Assembly (NCBI GenBank): GCA_964467455.1
Contig: CAYXQJ010000009.1
Location: forward strand, 1-64,000
Direction: 5' to 3'
Length of the DNA stretch: 64,000 nucleotides
Source: OLB6 sp964467455
Lineage (GTDB): Bacteria > Bacteroidota > Ignavibacteria > Kapaibacteriales > Kapaibacteriaceae
The notes under the pieces are model-generated. The model was not told where the DNA came from. It made no database searches and was given only the letters and a program-made list of their open reading frames with translations. Shown here piece by piece: positions 54,001 through 61,923 of this stretch. Made by a program: the position numbers and the translations under genes. Within the stretch, counting starts at the first letter, position 1. Every line of letters starts with the position of its first letter.

Positions 54001-54726
54001 AAGGATAAAGAGATCGGGCGTGATCAGGTCCGACTCGATGAGATTTCCGCGCGCAGTCAGACCAGGCCCCACCGGCGTGCCTTCAAGAGCGATCCAATAG
54101 TCCGGAGTTCCGGTGCCGACGCTGTTGCGGTACTCTGTCTCAACAGTACGATATCCGAATGATGTGGCGATCGGCGCACGGTCGTTGTCGCCGATCTTGG
54201 TGTCGATCAACATCAACACTCCAACATCATGATCGCGTATGCCGCGGTTGTGAAGCGTTACACTCAGACGGATGAATGCCCCACTCGGACGTTTGACGGG
54301 TTCCATCGTAAAGACCACGCCGATGGTATCTCCCGGTCCGTGCAGGATCTGCATGTTGGCATTGATGCGCGGACGGTTGTTGACCGTATCTCGAAACAAC
54401 CCGATCATGCGGATCTGATCAACAGGCGGGGCCCCGGTGGTCTCATCGAGTTCATAGGGCATCTTGTAGACCGTGTTGTCTACCTTGATGTGAATGTGCG
54501 ACGTGTAGTTTACAGGTCGGTTGCCCGTGCCGTCCTCACGATAGATCAGCGGCTTCGACACTCCGGTGTAGGCCGTTGTGATCGAGAAGTGGCCGTTATT
54601 CAAAAGGAAGGCCGACAACAAGTACGGCGGCAGCGCATCAACGATGCTCAATGATGACTGTGCCATCAGTGGCACCGACATCATCAGCGCTACCGCACAA
54701 GCGATGATAGATCGAAGTGTTCGCAT
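51079..54726 (-). CDS. Giant secreted choice-of-anchor-D (ASPM/SPD-2/Hydin-like) repeat protein
   Basis: A 1215-residue exported protein. Signal peptide MRTLRSIIACAVALMMSVPL; an N-terminal region of unknown fold; a remarkable glycine tract (ten consecutive Gly, then AGPGIGGGG, coded at about 53745-53805); then at least five Ig-like modules of the ASPM/SPD-2/Hydin or choice-of-anchor-D type (DMGEICIDDTLRSDQLIENI, VDVGDVRVGTTRTVTTTITH, TDVGRQCVGASVPVSMTVRN). The C-terminus (LDVYTIDGRFLSSVEV) resembles a sorting domain. ATG overlaps the preceding OmpA stop by one base (TAATG), so translation is coupled. The glycine tract may be a flexible hinge. Confidence 0.82.
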   Translation of the reverse strand: MRTLRSIIACAVALMMSVPLMAQSSLSIVDALPPYLLSAFLLNNGHFSITTAYTGVSKPLIYREDGTGNRPVNYTSHIHIKVDNTVYKMPYELDETTGAPPVDQIRMIGLFRDTVNNRPRINANMQILHGPGDTIGVVFTMEPVKRPSGAFIRLSVTLHNRGIRDHDVGVLMLIDTKIGDNDRAPIATSFGYRTVETEYRNSVGTGTPDYWIALEGTPVGPGLTARGNLIESDLITPDLFILGNWVDDPNRSTIGLRLNEWDERLATGFDYSDSSVLLIWDPKRLALGQRAIRAATEIGLVDSLEIGRGGGGGGGGGGDVILAGPGIGGGGKGCINIDTVSQIPCNVTPYHPYSPDTLAPLFLITNSAGRQLDNVVIDVTSAVPGVDVVQAPLPIIPGTLDTNQTGVGSISLALRTRLNDQTYAVPIEIRADGMTPPMFDTLCINVPGVLAVVQGASVTSPALCPTIPDTIGLPINVSGPRCLPLVEFTVLGAPTATVNIAAPLPFQLSARGTTNVPIEVIAPTVGTFPVQVRVRVREYESLRDGDTTWVEHLDTVTVTINGKLAEYSVVGVVDTIDMGEICIDDTLRSDQLIENIGGCDVTITSLTFSNAAGGRFSTAPTPVIPVTFARQEVIRPQLKFVSSTPGVFVGTLRVESVALPGARNIPVKARVVTPQYTVVDTLDVDTICTNVDVVRAVSISTPVNCPVDIDTVVVLTNGSVTTSFSGPFTVPPRGSVSIPLTIRRNVDGPFLETVTIRSTTAGDQVIVVRGVVGTARLLTAATVDVGDVRVGTTRTVTTTITHQGSLPLTITQLRSVGPSGAEYTVRPAGGQTLPLTMLPNATLDVEIDASPVDIETRPSQLFITTLRPACEPTEPIDLTMRGIRPLLSADRATTDVGRQCVGASVPVSMTVRNRGNAPLNITGVRPDDADLTITSNFPITLNAGDSTTIASILTPTALGVSTIGVRIDHDGEFAVAADSIVYVAHRGIVCGSIAADTTVGVVGEVGTFTVRWYADPTAPLTLDQVVALLAARGEGLRFALTHDQRVIRGRVITGGVVLAPSTTLNVLPDTIRVDAPTPMSDGSNVIARIDVDLLRGGADRTSLDLVVDSLASGDAQVDVLPGQVRSLLCAYDERALIVPGFTLMRLAGSTDLVGTGVVDPARLDVYTIDGRFLSSVEVAPTGSGIVHLALPVERSSKSPLVIVLSMNDKTASILY

Positions 54727-56732
54727 TACTCGTCTCCCTGTAATGCGGTGCGTGGTGTAGCCACTTCGATCACAACGGTACGATTGTACATCCGGCCTTC
54801 CGGTAAGTTATTATCGTGGATCAACTCAGGACCGGCACCACGTTCGGTGACGCGCTCCGGAACGATCCGCTCTTTGATCGTGGATGCCACGCGCGACGCT
54901 CTCCGTGTTGCCAAACCGGTATTGTATCCGGCATCGCCAATGCGGTCGGTGTAGCCCGTAACGGTGATCTTCGACGTGGTGCGAAGACGCGCTTGAAGCG
55001 CCTCCATGTACGGTGCATCGGTGGCGCTGATCTTGTCGTCGTCAAAATCAAAGAAGACCAAACGGTGACGCTCACGGATCGTATCCGCTTCGGCATCTCC
55101 GTCAAGCGCTGTGGAACGTCGCAGTCCGATCACGTGACGTGCCTCACGGTAGAGATCACCTTCGCCACTGGCGGCAGTGACGATAAGTCGGCGTTGTCCG
55201 GAGGTGAGGAGCGTCGAAATGTCAGACGTCTTGGGACGCCATGACATCGAGCTATTTGCGGCGACATTTTCTGAAGCAACAAGGCGACCATCGGCAGCCG
55301 TGATCTTCACTGACGATGCCGTTGCCGGCTCGACCGTTGGCAGCACGTTGATCGGATCGGGGATCAGGCGCGACTTCGTTGCAACGCGGCGCACAGGCGC
55401 TAAGACGGCAAGATCGTTGGAGGTGAGTTCTACGCGGCGGTTCTCTTCGCGGCCGTCGCTGATGGTGCGATTGCTGGGATGTTGCGGCAACAGTCCTGCA
55501 GACACGGTGATGCGCGACGCATCGATCTTCCAGACGCGCACTAGATAGTCGCGAACGTTGTTGGCCCGTTGCTGTGCCAGAGCTTGATCGGCCTCACCGG
55601 ATGCGGGCTCCACATGCCCCTTAACAGCAAGGGTTGCCGAGGAGCGTTGTTGTAAGCGATAGCCGATGATGTTCAGTATGTCGTGATAGACATCAATGAT
55701 GTTCCCATCGATCTCATTCGGCACAAAGCCCGACGTTGATGACGAACGGTCGCGATACCGTGTCGGGATCGACGCCGAGGCCGAGTCGAAGAAGATGTTG
55801 GGCAATAGCGGGATCACATCAACCGTGGTGGCTTCGGAGAGGACGATCTCGCTGACGGATTCCGTAACGCCGTCCTCACGTGTGCCCACAACGTCGAGCA
55901 AAACATACGGTGCCGTAGGCGGTATGACGACGGGCGCCGGCTCCTTGGCCGGTGGCGGTGGTGGAACGTCGGACTTTTCGGCGCCGAACAGATACGTAAC
56001 GCGGACGCCGGCACGAGCCATGTGCGCCGTCCAATCAAACGAGGAAAGCACGTTCGTAAAAGCGAACGTTCCGCCGATCTCCGGCGTGAGGTCAACGCGG
56101 TCCGACAACGGAATGTCGTAGCCAATCTCAAGCGTGGCACCAAGACGCAGCTCTGTTGTTGTGGCCAAGCCATCGGTTTGATCGAACGGTGCGGCGAGGA
56201 TGATACGCGATGTGGAGCCATCGGCAAACGTCACACCGGATGGTTCAATGATGGACTCGGTCTGTTCGAACGCAGCGCGCGTAGTGTAGCCGATCTGCGG
56301 ACCAAGTCCGATCGAGAACCGCGGGAACAACTGATACGTTGCCAGCAGATCAAGTGTGATCACGTCGAGTGCCGTGTTCAGCTCATATTCACTCACCATC
56401 CGCACGAGCGAACCGTCGGCAAGGGCGACCATTGGTGAGAGCGGCGTCGGATCGGTGAAGTCGCCATCGGCCTTCCAATAGCCCAGGCGTGCCCGTGCGC
56501 CCCACGTGTCATCGAAGCGTACGTCGACGAGGTTCCCCAACGTCCAGCCCAGCGTTGTAGCATCAGAAAAGGTCCCGCAATCTTGCAGGCCTTCGTACGA
56601 GCTGAAGTCACCGGAGTGGATATTAAGCGTGCCCGCGCCGAAGATCCCGGCGCGCCATTGCCAGTATGGCACTTGGGCGTTGATGATGGAAGCGGAGCCG
56701 AGGAATACCGAAAGAAGTAACAGTCGTAGCAT
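54726..56732 (-). CDS. Outer-membrane barrel protein with two OmpA-like domains
   Basis: A 668-residue protein. Signal peptide MLRLLLLSVFLGSASIINA; an N-terminal eight-strand-like barrel (LRLGATLEIGYDIPL, ARAGVRVTYLFG to about residue 250); a proline-rich linker (VPPPPPAKEPAPVV); a first OmpA-like domain (residues about 320-440; PNIFFDSASASIP, LAVKGHVEPASG, REENRRVELTS); an intervening Ig-like region; and a second OmpA-like domain (LVFFDFDDDKISATDAPY, ITVTGYTDRIGDAGYN). It could link the outer membrane to peptidoglycan and to the giant surface proteins made from the same operon. It starts 11 bases after the Kelch gene. Confidence 0.85.
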   Translation of the reverse strand: MLRLLLLSVFLGSASIINAQVPYWQWRAGIFGAGTLNIHSGDFSSYEGLQDCGTFSDATTLGWTLGNLVDVRFDDTWGARARLGYWKADGDFTDPTPLSPMVALADGSLVRMVSEYELNTALDVITLDLLATYQLFPRFSIGLGPQIGYTTRAAFEQTESIIEPSGVTFADGSTSRIILAAPFDQTDGLATTTELRLGATLEIGYDIPLSDRVDLTPEIGGTFAFTNVLSSFDWTAHMARAGVRVTYLFGAEKSDVPPPPPAKEPAPVVIPPTAPYVLLDVVGTREDGVTESVSEIVLSEATTVDVIPLLPNIFFDSASASIPTRYRDRSSSTSGFVPNEIDGNIIDVYHDILNIIGYRLQQRSSATLAVKGHVEPASGEADQALAQQRANNVRDYLVRVWKIDASRITVSAGLLPQHPSNRTISDGREENRRVELTSNDLAVLAPVRRVATKSRLIPDPINVLPTVEPATASSVKITAADGRLVASENVAANSSMSWRPKTSDISTLLTSGQRRLIVTAASGEGDLYREARHVIGLRRSTALDGDAEADTIRERHRLVFFDFDDDKISATDAPYMEALQARLRTTSKITVTGYTDRIGDAGYNTGLATRRASRVASTIKERIVPERVTERGAGPELIHDNNLPEGRMYNRTVVIEVATPRTALQGDE

Positions 56733-56743
56733 AACAGTTGCGA

Positions 56744-59700
56744 TTATGGTTGCAGAATGATCGCGCGCAGCACTGTGCCGTCAACGCCGTGATAGGTGGC
56801 GGCGATCACGCCGCGTTGATCGTGAAGGTCGACGCTGTGGACATTCGCGTCAACGTGTTCTGTGCGAATGCTCGCCCCCTCCAATGATGAGAGTTGCAGT
56901 GTTCCGTTGACGGAGACATTGAGCCATCGCAGTACGACGCCGTGGTCGGCACGTTGTGCGATCATCGTTGGTTGATCGGAGAGATAGACGTAGCCGTTAG
57001 ATGCGCCGCAGAAGGGGTCGATCTCGACAGTGCCGGTGTCAGACACGACGCACGGAGCGGCAGTTGTTGGAGCGGTCTGCACTGATGCGACAAGCGCATC
57101 GGCGCGCAGGACATCGTACTCGACATAGAACAACACCTCACCGTCGTTGGGTTGGCGTGCGAACTGCGCTTCCACGGCGATGGATCCATCCGCCGATGGC
57201 GTCGACGTCAGAACCGTGGTCGGGACATCACCTGCTGTGGCTGTTCGAGCGGACAACAACTTCCATGGATAGGTCAGTGCCAGCGAGACATTCTGCGTGG
57301 TGTTCGGTGTGGCACGCACGGCCTGTCGGCCAACCGTGCCGATGGCCATCTGCGCGTCTTGTACCGACACTTCCACCGATGGTGCGATCGTGCCCGTCAC
57401 AAGGGCGACCGTGCTTCCGTTCGGACCGTCGAATGAAATGCGGCCATCGAGTGGACCCGTCGTCGGCACCACAAGATCGATGCGAACGGTTACGGATGAA
57501 CGTGGCTGCAAGGTAGTTGGTGATGGGAGGTCGGTGGATCCGACCATTCCCAACACAACGGCGGAATCGATGCGGATCGTTTCAACGCTGCTGATGTTCT
57601 CCAACGTGAGCGTCGTGCTGACCGAAGCACCGGCACACACACGTCCAAGGTCGATGACCGATGTCGAGAGCTGGATGGTACGAGAACGCGGCACGGTACA
57701 CACCGTCCCTCGCGCCAACGTGTCGCCATTGTCCGTGGATCGCACTGTGATATCCTCGCGTCCTTCACGCACCACCGTTTGTCGCAGTTGTATCGGTACG
57801 GTCGCATTCGGCGCTACATCAAAGGGAAACGTCACACTGGGGTCAAGCACCACAGTACCCTGCGTCGTCGACGTGACCGTAAGATCCGTCACCGTCACCG
57901 TCCGATCACTCGGATTGGTAATGATAGCCACAACGCTGACCACGTCGCCCGGTACTGCCGTGATGGTATCACAGTCCGTGCGTGTTCCCACGACGATGTA
58001 TCGTCGGATGCCGCGACCGATCACAGCGATCGGCAGTTGTTTAGCACCCACATGCGCCGTCATGGTCGCACCGAGCGTTGTCCGTTGTGTTGGTACATAG
58101 CGCAAACACACCGTCATCGTATCACCCGGCGCTACTTTGAACCGACCGAGCGGCGAGATCACCGTCACCGTCGGATCTGTCAGCACCAAGGAATCGATCC
58201 GCAATGTATCTGCCCCCTGATTGATGATAAGGGGCAAGCAGGTATCCTTTCGATCGCCCACGATCACGTCGCCGAGATCGATGGCGGAGGTCGTGACGGC
58301 GACCGTTGATCGCAGTCCGATGCCGCTGACGCGGACGGTGTCTTCGACCGGTCCGATGCGGAAGACGATGAAGCCTTCGCGGAGTCCTTCAGCGCTGGGG
58401 CGGAAGTAGACGCGGTAGCGTTTGGTGCTGCCGGCGCCGAGGCGTTCGCCGCCGGAGACGGCGCCGAGGACGAGGAACTCCGAAGAGCCGCCAACGAAGA
58501 CCGTGTCGATGGTGACCGGCAAGACCCACGTGTTGGTCACACCGAGGAAAACGCTATCGCTGAGGGCAGAGACCTCGGTGGACGGCATCACGATATCGGG
58601 TGCTTGGAGTGGCTGCAGCATCTGCACGAGGGCGATCGGCGTTGTGCCAGTACCACCGCTAACGACGGGGAGGTTCCACGCCGAGAGTGCTACGGCTGCG
58701 TCTTGCACCGGTGAGGCCAGTGATGGCAGCAGTTCCCAGCCGCCGACGGGGTCGGACGCGCCGGGCAGGGTGAAGAGCTCTGTGGATGCTTGAGGTCCGC
58801 CGGTGCCGACGCCGCCGACCACGATGACGGCTGAGGCCGTGTCGGCGGGACCTGCGACGTTCGAGGCCACATGGCGGGCCCGCGGCGACGTCATGCGCGG
58901 CGCGGCGCGCCAGCCCGACTTCGGGTCGTACCATTCGGTCTCGGCTGTTGGCTGTCCGGCAGGGTCAAATCCGCCGAAGACGCGGGCGATATCGCCGCGG
59001 TCGGTGGTCGATGCACCGTATGAGCGCCACTGTCGCGGCGCATTGGCGCGGGCATCCCACACACCGTTGATGAGCAACTCGGTGACGGATGTTGGTGGTG
59101 GCTGCTCGCCCCCTGCCGCAAGAACGGCATTACGGCCCAGTTGATCGATGTAGCGAAGGGCTGCGTGGGCGGCATGGGGCAGCGTCAGATCCGGCAGGCG
59201 CTGGATAGCGCCGGTTGACGTATTGATCTGCCACGAGCCATTGGAGGGTGTCCCGGATCCCATGGCGCCTGTGGTTTGCTGGCGTCCGCCCGTGACGATG
59301 ATGGCATTGCCTCCGTCGAACACGGCGCGGCAGTCGCCGACGGACCGATCGAGGGAGCCGAGGGTAGACCATTGTCCGTCGCGTGTGGCCGTGAAGTACC
59401 GAAACCGGTCTACGCGTCCACTGGACGCCGCGGAGGCGCTGGTGCCGGTATAGCCGCCGATCACGTAGATATCCGTTCCATCGGCGCGGTGCACGGCGAC
59501 CACAGCCGAGGCAGCGCGTGCTTCGGGAAGGGGCGCCAAGGCGCGGACGAGGCCCGTGGCGGGGTCAAGTAGATGTGTAGCCGCGGTCACCGTTCCACCG
59601 GCAGATACGCCGCCGACCACGAACACGGCGCCATCGGCCAGCATGACGCTGCCATGTTGTGCACTGGGCTGGGTGAGCTGTCCCACCTGTTGCCATCGTG

Positions 59701-59773
59701 GCTGGCCGGCCGTGAGCTTGAGCGCCAGCAGGCAGATGAAAGAAATAGCAACACACACTGAACGCATAGGCAT
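56744..59773 (-). CDS. Giant secreted Kelch-repeat and choice-of-anchor-D protein
   Basis: A 1009-residue exported protein. Signal peptide MPMRSVCVAISFICLLALKL; a Kelch-type beta-propeller (residues about 25-395; GAVFVVGGVSAGG, DIYVIGGYTGTSA, NAIIVTGGRQQT, IARVFGGFDPAGQ, AVIVVGGVGTGG); then several ASPM/Hydin-like Ig modules (IDLGDVIVGDRKDTCLPLII, IDLGRVCAGASVSTTLTLEN); and a short C-terminal sorting-like region (VHSVDLHDQRGVIAA). ATG 59773 is chosen because GAGGAGGG precedes it; an ATG at 59791 overlaps that ribosome-binding site. It is the first gene of the four-gene surface operon and the CCGGCA repeat locus lies upstream. Confidence 0.85.
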   Translation of the reverse strand: MPMRSVCVAISFICLLALKLTAGQPRWQQVGQLTQPSAQHGSVMLADGAVFVVGGVSAGGTVTAATHLLDPATGLVRALAPLPEARAASAVVAVHRADGTDIYVIGGYTGTSASAASSGRVDRFRYFTATRDGQWSTLGSLDRSVGDCRAVFDGGNAIIVTGGRQQTTGAMGSGTPSNGSWQINTSTGAIQRLPDLTLPHAAHAALRYIDQLGRNAVLAAGGEQPPPTSVTELLINGVWDARANAPRQWRSYGASTTDRGDIARVFGGFDPAGQPTAETEWYDPKSGWRAAPRMTSPRARHVASNVAGPADTASAVIVVGGVGTGGPQASTELFTLPGASDPVGGWELLPSLASPVQDAAVALSAWNLPVVSGGTGTTPIALVQMLQPLQAPDIVMPSTEVSALSDSVFLGVTNTWVLPVTIDTVFVGGSSEFLVLGAVSGGERLGAGSTKRYRVYFRPSAEGLREGFIVFRIGPVEDTVRVSGIGLRSTVAVTTSAIDLGDVIVGDRKDTCLPLIINQGADTLRIDSLVLTDPTVTVISPLGRFKVAPGDTMTVCLRYVPTQRTTLGATMTAHVGAKQLPIAVIGRGIRRYIVVGTRTDCDTITAVPGDVVSVVAIITNPSDRTVTVTDLTVTSTTQGTVVLDPSVTFPFDVAPNATVPIQLRQTVVREGREDITVRSTDNGDTLARGTVCTVPRSRTIQLSTSVIDLGRVCAGASVSTTLTLENISSVETIRIDSAVVLGMVGSTDLPSPTTLQPRSSVTVRIDLVVPTTGPLDGRISFDGPNGSTVALVTGTIAPSVEVSVQDAQMAIGTVGRQAVRATPNTTQNVSLALTYPWKLLSARTATAGDVPTTVLTSTPSADGSIAVEAQFARQPNDGEVLFYVEYDVLRADALVASVQTAPTTAAPCVVSDTGTVEIDPFCGASNGYVYLSDQPTMIAQRADHGVVLRWLNVSVNGTLQLSSLEGASIRTEHVDANVHSVDLHDQRGVIAATYHGVDGTVLRAIILQP

Positions 59774-59873
59774 TCTGTGCTCCCTCCTCAAATGAGTTAT
59801 CGGTCAAACTACAGTGAAAGTGCCCAACGGCAAATACGGAATGTTACGCAGTTTCACCGAACTGGGTTACACC

Positions 59874-59934
59874 TTACCCGGCAACGTTACCCGGCATCTT
59901 ACTTCCCCGGCAAGGTTGACTGGCAAGGTTGACT
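59874..59934. repeat. CCGGCA repeat family, locus 6, plus GGCAAGGTTGACT duplication
   Basis: TTACCCGGCAACG, TTACCCGGCATC and TTACTTCCCCGGCAAGG follow each other, then GGCAAGGTTGACT is duplicated in tandem (59909-59934). The locus occupies the upstream region of the Kelch operon and the downstream region of the Asp-box gene. The remaining bases from 59774 to 59873 are the Kelch leader with its GAGGAGGG site and no other recognisable element. Confidence 0.88.
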
Positions 59935-59942
59935 AAGTTGGT

Positions 59943-61904
59943 TCAATGCATAACCTTTAGGGTTTGGATCTGCCCCTCCAACTCCACCCACACCACGTAC
60001 ACTCCCCGCGGCAGCGTCGCCATCGCCGCCGACACACTCTGGCCATCGGCCTGCAGCATGATGTTGCCGAGAACATCCGCGACGACCACGCGATCGGCTC
60101 TACTGATACGTTGATCGAACGTTCCGTCGCCGTGACGTGGAATTCGATCTTCGGCGACCGTGCTGATGGTACCTCGAGCGTGCTTCCACACTCCCGTGCC
60201 GGCAAAGCCCACGTACAGATCATCGCCCAGTATACACAGAGATCGTGCCGGTATCCCCGGGAGTTCGCTACTCACCAGTGCATCATCGATATACACACCG
60301 CTCCCGCAGGCCATGATCAAACGACCGTTGTCAACGATCAGCTGTGAAACGAATCCAGAATCTGGCCGACGACCCGCATAACTTCCATTCGCATCGAAGA
60401 CCAAGAGTCCCTTCACGGAAGCCCCATAGACCGAATCGTGCGCAAAGGCGATGTCGCTCAACGGGAGCGTGGTGTCACTCCACGTCTGCGTCCAGGTACT
60501 CCCATCATCGGTCGATCTCCATAGTCCTGTGTTCTTGGTTGCCGTCCAAAGATCCGATCCATTTCTGCGGATGCACGTGGACGAACGTACGGCCGTACTA
60601 CCAAGCTCCCAGTTCAGGCCGTTATCGAGGGATCGATGCAGACCTTCACTATTCGAGAGAAAAACGGTATCTCCCTCCGCATACATCGTGGTGAGCTGAT
60701 CCGGCCCCTCGCCACGGAAGCAGAGGCATGTCCTCTTCCAGCTGGCACCTTGGTCCGTTGAGTGTAGGATGCCGTAGTTCCGTGCTCTTGCCACCAGGTA
60801 CGCTCCCGATCGTACGATCGGTGGAGCAGGTAAAAGGGCAGTGTCGAGATCTTCGATATCTGCCCAGCCCCCTTCACGAGAATAGCGAAACGAACGAGGT
60901 GAATAGCCGAACGCTAAGATCTGACCATCGACCTCTACCATGTAGTCGACCGTGGAAGCAGGAAGAGTGGTATTCCGTTGCATCTCGTACGACGTGCGAT
61001 CAGATTGATAGAGACCGTCATCGGTCGTCACGTAAAGACTGTCATCCGTGTAGGCAAGATCAAAGGAACTTCTCACAGCGAAAGAACGCAGCAGCGGACG
61101 CCAGCTCACACCTTCATCCTGAGATAGAAAGGTGCCGTTGTACACCGTGATCGCGAACAGATCATCGCCCTCAGCATCCATGATCCATGGATAGAGCGGT
61201 GTTGCTTGTTTCATCCAGTAGTATCCATCTACCGTTGAGCGATAGATCGTGTCGTACGTCGATGCTATCAATATCGAACTCGTTGATGCCACACAGTCGG
61301 TATACCCAGCTCTGGCTTGACGCCACGTATTCGTTCGAACGTCATTAGCATAGACCCCTTCCGCTGTGGCGCCGAAAAACTGGCCATTATGCAACGTGCC
61401 GCTATGAAAGCCTCGTCGTTGTTTGGTAGACGTATCGGGGATCTCGACGAACGTCGCGCCATGATCGACCGACCGAAACAAGCCGTTGCAAGCAACATAG
61501 ATCGTGTCGCCACTCTCCTGCAGCCATCGATATCTCCACAAGGCACGGGTTGTGTCGATGATCCATGTTGCACCTTGATCTATGGATCGACACAGACCAC
61601 GATCACCACTCATGAAGAGGGTGTTGCCGACATGATCGAGTCTCAAGTTATTCATCTTGGGCAGCCGACTAACGTATCTCCAGGAGACACCGTTGTCATC
61701 CGATCTGAACAAGGACCAATACGTTGTCACATACAAGCCACCATCCATCTTTGTGACACCGTCTACGTTAGTGGCCGACGGACCGTTGGTCTCGACCCAC
61801 TGTGCCTGTGCTGTGAAGGTCAGCATCATGCACACAAACAAGAAAAGACAGAACGAAGGGGAGATTCCCCGGCATCTTACTTCCCCGGCATTGTTACCCG
61901 GCAT
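59943..61904 (-). CDS. Asp-box (BNR-like) propeller protein with T9SS sorting domain; start codon inside a repeat
   Basis: A 653-residue exported protein with six or more Asp-box motifs (SDDNGVSW, SIDQGATW, SVDHGATF, STDQGASW, STDDGSTW), the pattern of sialidase-like or photosystem-stability-factor-like propellers, and a type A sorting domain (ADRVVVADVLGNIMLQ, LPRGVYVVWVELEGQ). No catalytic sialidase residues are recognised. The only adequate start is ATG 61904, lying inside the CCGGCA repeat: the repeat encodes MPGNNAGEVRCRG, acting as a positively charged n-region before the hydrophobic core (FCLFLFVCMMLTFTAQAQ). It overlaps the end of the next upstream gene by 28 bases. Confidence 0.82.
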   Translation of the reverse strand: MPGNNAGEVRCRGISPSFCLFLFVCMMLTFTAQAQWVETNGPSATNVDGVTKMDGGLYVTTYWSLFRSDDNGVSWRYVSRLPKMNNLRLDHVGNTLFMSGDRGLCRSIDQGATWIIDTTRALWRYRWLQESGDTIYVACNGLFRSVDHGATFVEIPDTSTKQRRGFHSGTLHNGQFFGATAEGVYANDVRTNTWRQARAGYTDCVASTSSILIASTYDTIYRSTVDGYYWMKQATPLYPWIMDAEGDDLFAITVYNGTFLSQDEGVSWRPLLRSFAVRSSFDLAYTDDSLYVTTDDGLYQSDRTSYEMQRNTTLPASTVDYMVEVDGQILAFGYSPRSFRYSREGGWADIEDLDTALLPAPPIVRSGAYLVARARNYGILHSTDQGASWKRTCLCFRGEGPDQLTTMYAEGDTVFLSNSEGLHRSLDNGLNWELGSTAVRSSTCIRRNGSDLWTATKNTGLWRSTDDGSTWTQTWSDTTLPLSDIAFAHDSVYGASVKGLLVFDANGSYAGRRPDSGFVSQLIVDNGRLIMACGSGVYIDDALVSSELPGIPARSLCILGDDLYVGFAGTGVWKHARGTISTVAEDRIPRHGDGTFDQRISRADRVVVADVLGNIMLQADGQSVSAAMATLPRGVYVVWVELEGQIQTLKVMH

Positions 61905-61923
61905 CTTACTTCCCCGGCATTGT
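61866..61923. repeat. CCGGCA repeat family, locus 7, coding for two protein ends
   Basis: CTTACTTCCCCGGCAT and TTGTTACCCGGCAT units in the 29-base period. On the minus strand the copy provides, in one frame, the last 15 codons and TAA of the upstream Asp-box gene (NNAGEVRCRVTMPGK) and, in another frame, the start codon and signal-peptide n-region of the downstream Asp-box gene. Confidence 0.9.

Noticed and set aside
39927..61923. Resemblance of the 29-bp repeats to CRISPR arrays
   Set aside because: The periods are directly adjacent without unique spacers and no cas genes are present; they are tandem intergenic repeats.
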